Assembly: GCF_000426725.1 (NCBI RefSeq)
Contig: NZ_AUFX01000018.1
Coordinates: 1-64,000 of the forward strand
Source: Sporocytophaga myxococcoides DSM 11118
Lineage (GTDB): Bacteria; Bacteroidota; Bacteroidia; Cytophagales; Cytophagaceae
DNA length: 64,000 nt
Direction: 5' to 3'
Shown here: in pieces, positions 62,623 to 64,000 of the stretch
Numbering within the stretch: position 1 is the stretch's first letter
Layout of the letters: every line of letters starts with the position of its first letter
Notes under the pieces: generated by a model
Seen by the model: the letters and a program-made list of their open reading frames with translations, nothing else
The model's database searches: none
Told to the model about the DNA's origin: nothing
Made by a program: the position numbers and the translations under genes

Positions 62623-63182
62623 AACAACTAATATTCCTCTTTCTGGCATCTTGTTTAATGCTGGTTAGGATAGAACTACAGGCACAAACCCAAAGTAAGG
62701 TTTATAAAACTTCCACTGGAAATATCAGTTTTTATTCGGAAACTCCGATTGAAAATATTGATGCACATTCAACTGCCATGTCCTCGGCCATAAATCCCGT
62801 AAACAGGAATGCAGCAGCACTTGTAATGATCAATACCTTTAAATTTAAGAATGCTCTAATGCAAGAGCATTTCAATGAAAAGTACATGGAAAGCGACAAA
62901 TATCCTAAAGCAACATTTTCAGGAATAATTAATGAAAATGTGGACTTGATGAAACCTGGAAATTACAATGTCACTGTAACTGGAAAACTTACCATTCATG
63001 GAGTAGAACAGAATAGAACTATAAATGCTACAATCACAGTAAGCGAATCACTTCAGCTTCATTTGAAAGCAGATTTTAATGTTAAGCTTGTAGATCATAA
63101 AATTGAAATTCCTGAAATAGTTTTTCATAAAATAGCAGAAGTGATAGCTGTGAAAATTGATGCCGATTATTCTCTGAAGTAA
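62616..63182 (+). CDS. YceI-family periplasmic protein (copy 2)
   Basis: A 188-residue exported protein with a signal peptide (1-24, LQAQ). The YceI pattern is visible in FYSETPIENIDAHS, FKNALMQEHFNEKYMESDKY and VTGKLTIHGVEQNRTINATI. It is paralogous to the protein at 33070. Its start overlaps the DUF5777 end by 7 bp, so the two are cotranslated. A terminator follows at 63270. Confidence 0.88.
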   Translation: MVKQLIFLFLASCLMLVRIELQAQTQSKVYKTSTGNISFYSETPIENIDAHSTAMSSAINPVNRNAAALVMINTFKFKNALMQEHFNEKYMESDKYPKATFSGIINENVDLMKPGNYNVTVTGKLTIHGVEQNRTINATITVSESLQLHLKADFNVKLVDHKIEIPEIVFHKIAEVIAVKIDADYSLK

Positions 63183-63269
63183 GTCTTTATTCTCTTAACG
63201 AAAACTACAAAATTTTCTTCCTGCATATACCTTTAGTTATAATCAAAAATACATACATAGCACATAAGA

Positions 63270-63299
63270 AAAAGGCAGCCTTTTGAGAGGCTGCCTTTT
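63270..63299. terminator. Terminator after the YceI gene
   Basis: A perfect 11-bp stem AAAAGGCAGCC/GGCTGCCTTTT with an 8-nt loop and T run, 88 bp after the YceI stop. It would end the cytochrome-DUF5777-YceI transcript. Between 63300 and 63637 I see no gene or repeat. Confidence 0.88.
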
Positions 63300-63637
63300 T
63301 AGTTTTAGGAAGATCCAATAATATAAATTGAATATCTCCTGGCCGCAAGAGTAATTGATCTATGTTTGCAACATCACTTCCTTGCCTGAAATAGAGTAAT
63401 TGCTCTTTTGTAACCTGTAGGTTATCTTGATTCCTATCAAATGTTTCAACACTGATTAATAATAACTTATACTGAAAAAATATTCTATATAAGAAACTAA
63501 ACTTTATAAATTTATTATAAATTAACACAAAAATTAAACACGAAGCTTTGATGACATTTCACTTCGCAATTCATTTGTGATTTGATTTAAAAATGTCTAA
63601 TTCAATAAAATGAGTTTAGTTCTAACCAAAAAGTAAA

Positions 63638-64000
63638 ATGCAAATGTCAATAAACATCTTAACCAAAGCTATTACTATTTCAACAATGGGCATATTCCTT
63701 CTCATGCTTACAAGTTTGGTGAATCCTACAGATGATATAACAGGTACTTGGATTGAAGCAAAGGATGATAATAAAATGGAAATTTTTAAATCAGGAAATG
63801 AATATCAGGCCAAATTGCTATTTAGCAAAGCCGCACTTGAAGCTGATGGCAAAACATTTAAAAAAGATACTAAAAACAATGATCCGAAACTACGCAGCAG
63901 AAGCTTAGAAGGAATAGTATACATCACAAAACTGAGATTCAATAAAGGCGCTTATGTAGATGGAAAAATGTATGATTTTACCAGCGGGAATTTTTATGAT
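63638..64000 (+). CDS. DUF2147-like exported protein, 5' part (truncated by window end)
   Basis: The frame opens at ATG 63638 and stays open to the last base (121 codons shown). A signal peptide is followed by DDITGTWIEAKDDNKMEIF and later LEGIVYITKLRFNKGAYVDG, the start of DUF2147 (GxW...G), a family of periplasmic proteins of unknown role. The end of the gene lies outside the window. Confidence 0.75.
   Translation, partial: MQMSINILTKAITISTMGIFLLMLTSLVNPTDDITGTWIEAKDDNKMEIFKSGNEYQAKLLFSKAALEADGKTFKKDTKNNDPKLRSRSLEGIVYITKLRFNKGAYVDGKMYDFTSGNFYD

Overview
This 64 kb window is AT-rich chromosome from a member of the phylum Bacteroidota, most likely a gliding Cytophagales-type bacterium. The evidence is in the gene families: type IX secretion (T9SS) sorting domains of both the type A tail and the CHU_C (gliding-associated) kind, a PorP/SprF homologue, an OmpA/TPR/PD40 protein built like PorE, DUF5777 barrels, a TonB protein with a cysteine-rich cytoplasmic head, and a Bacteroidota-type promoter (TTTG, then TAnnTTTG). 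I see no rRNA, tRNA, CRISPR array or prophage.

Layout. 1-519 is the tail of an IS3-type transposase and the remains of the element end. 520-8565 is a minus-strand block: a MukBEF-like SMC operon (mksF-mksE-mksB, the JetABC arrangement of Wadjet but with no JetD nuclease beside it), then a site-2-type membrane protease and a secreted leucine-rich-repeat protein. 8907-11750 holds a small membrane protein, a T9SS cargo protein and a membrane-anchored papain-like candidate. 11764-13848 encodes a DUF4157 protein with a probable PD-(D/E)XK nuclease region, an architecture expected of a contractile-injection-system cargo. 14106-28140 is mostly housekeeping: FadD, an SDR/DUF2867 protein, a TPR protein, PssA, an NdpA-like nucleoid protein, L-serine dehydratase, a HIT protein, a phosphoesterase, a MazG-like pyrophosphohydrolase and a thioesterase. 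27883-29087 is an ECF sigma operon. Divergent to it, 29299-29570 carries a promoter, a folded leader and a terminator ahead of an EamA transporter. The leader contains an exact 9-nt copy of one terminator arm, which is the layout of a transcription attenuator.

30644-33627 has small hypothetical genes and a DUF5777-YceI pair. 33663-49670 is a surface/gliding cluster: the PorE-like OmpA protein, a small lipoprotein, PorP/SprF, a 3785-residue adhesin with 32 repeats of about 88 residues and a CHU_C domain, and a small CarboxypepD_reg-like protein. 49727-50422 is an ArsR repressor with a CxxC motif next to thioredoxin, with related AT-rich operator-like sites before both. 50646-60164 contains PolX, a GlxA-type AraC regulator, TonB, SRPBCC, metallo-beta-lactamase-fold, SIMPL, FkbM-like, DUF4288, DinB and Crp/Fnr genes. 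60624-63182 is a second DUF5777-YceI pair, here preceded by two single-heme cytochrome lipoproteins. The window ends inside a DUF2147 gene.

The points most worth following are the nuclease-less Mks/Jet operon whose kleisin tail looks built from a local DNA repeat, the attenuator-like leader at 29337-29492, the DUF4157-nuclease protein, and the duplicated cytochrome/DUF5777/YceI cassette.
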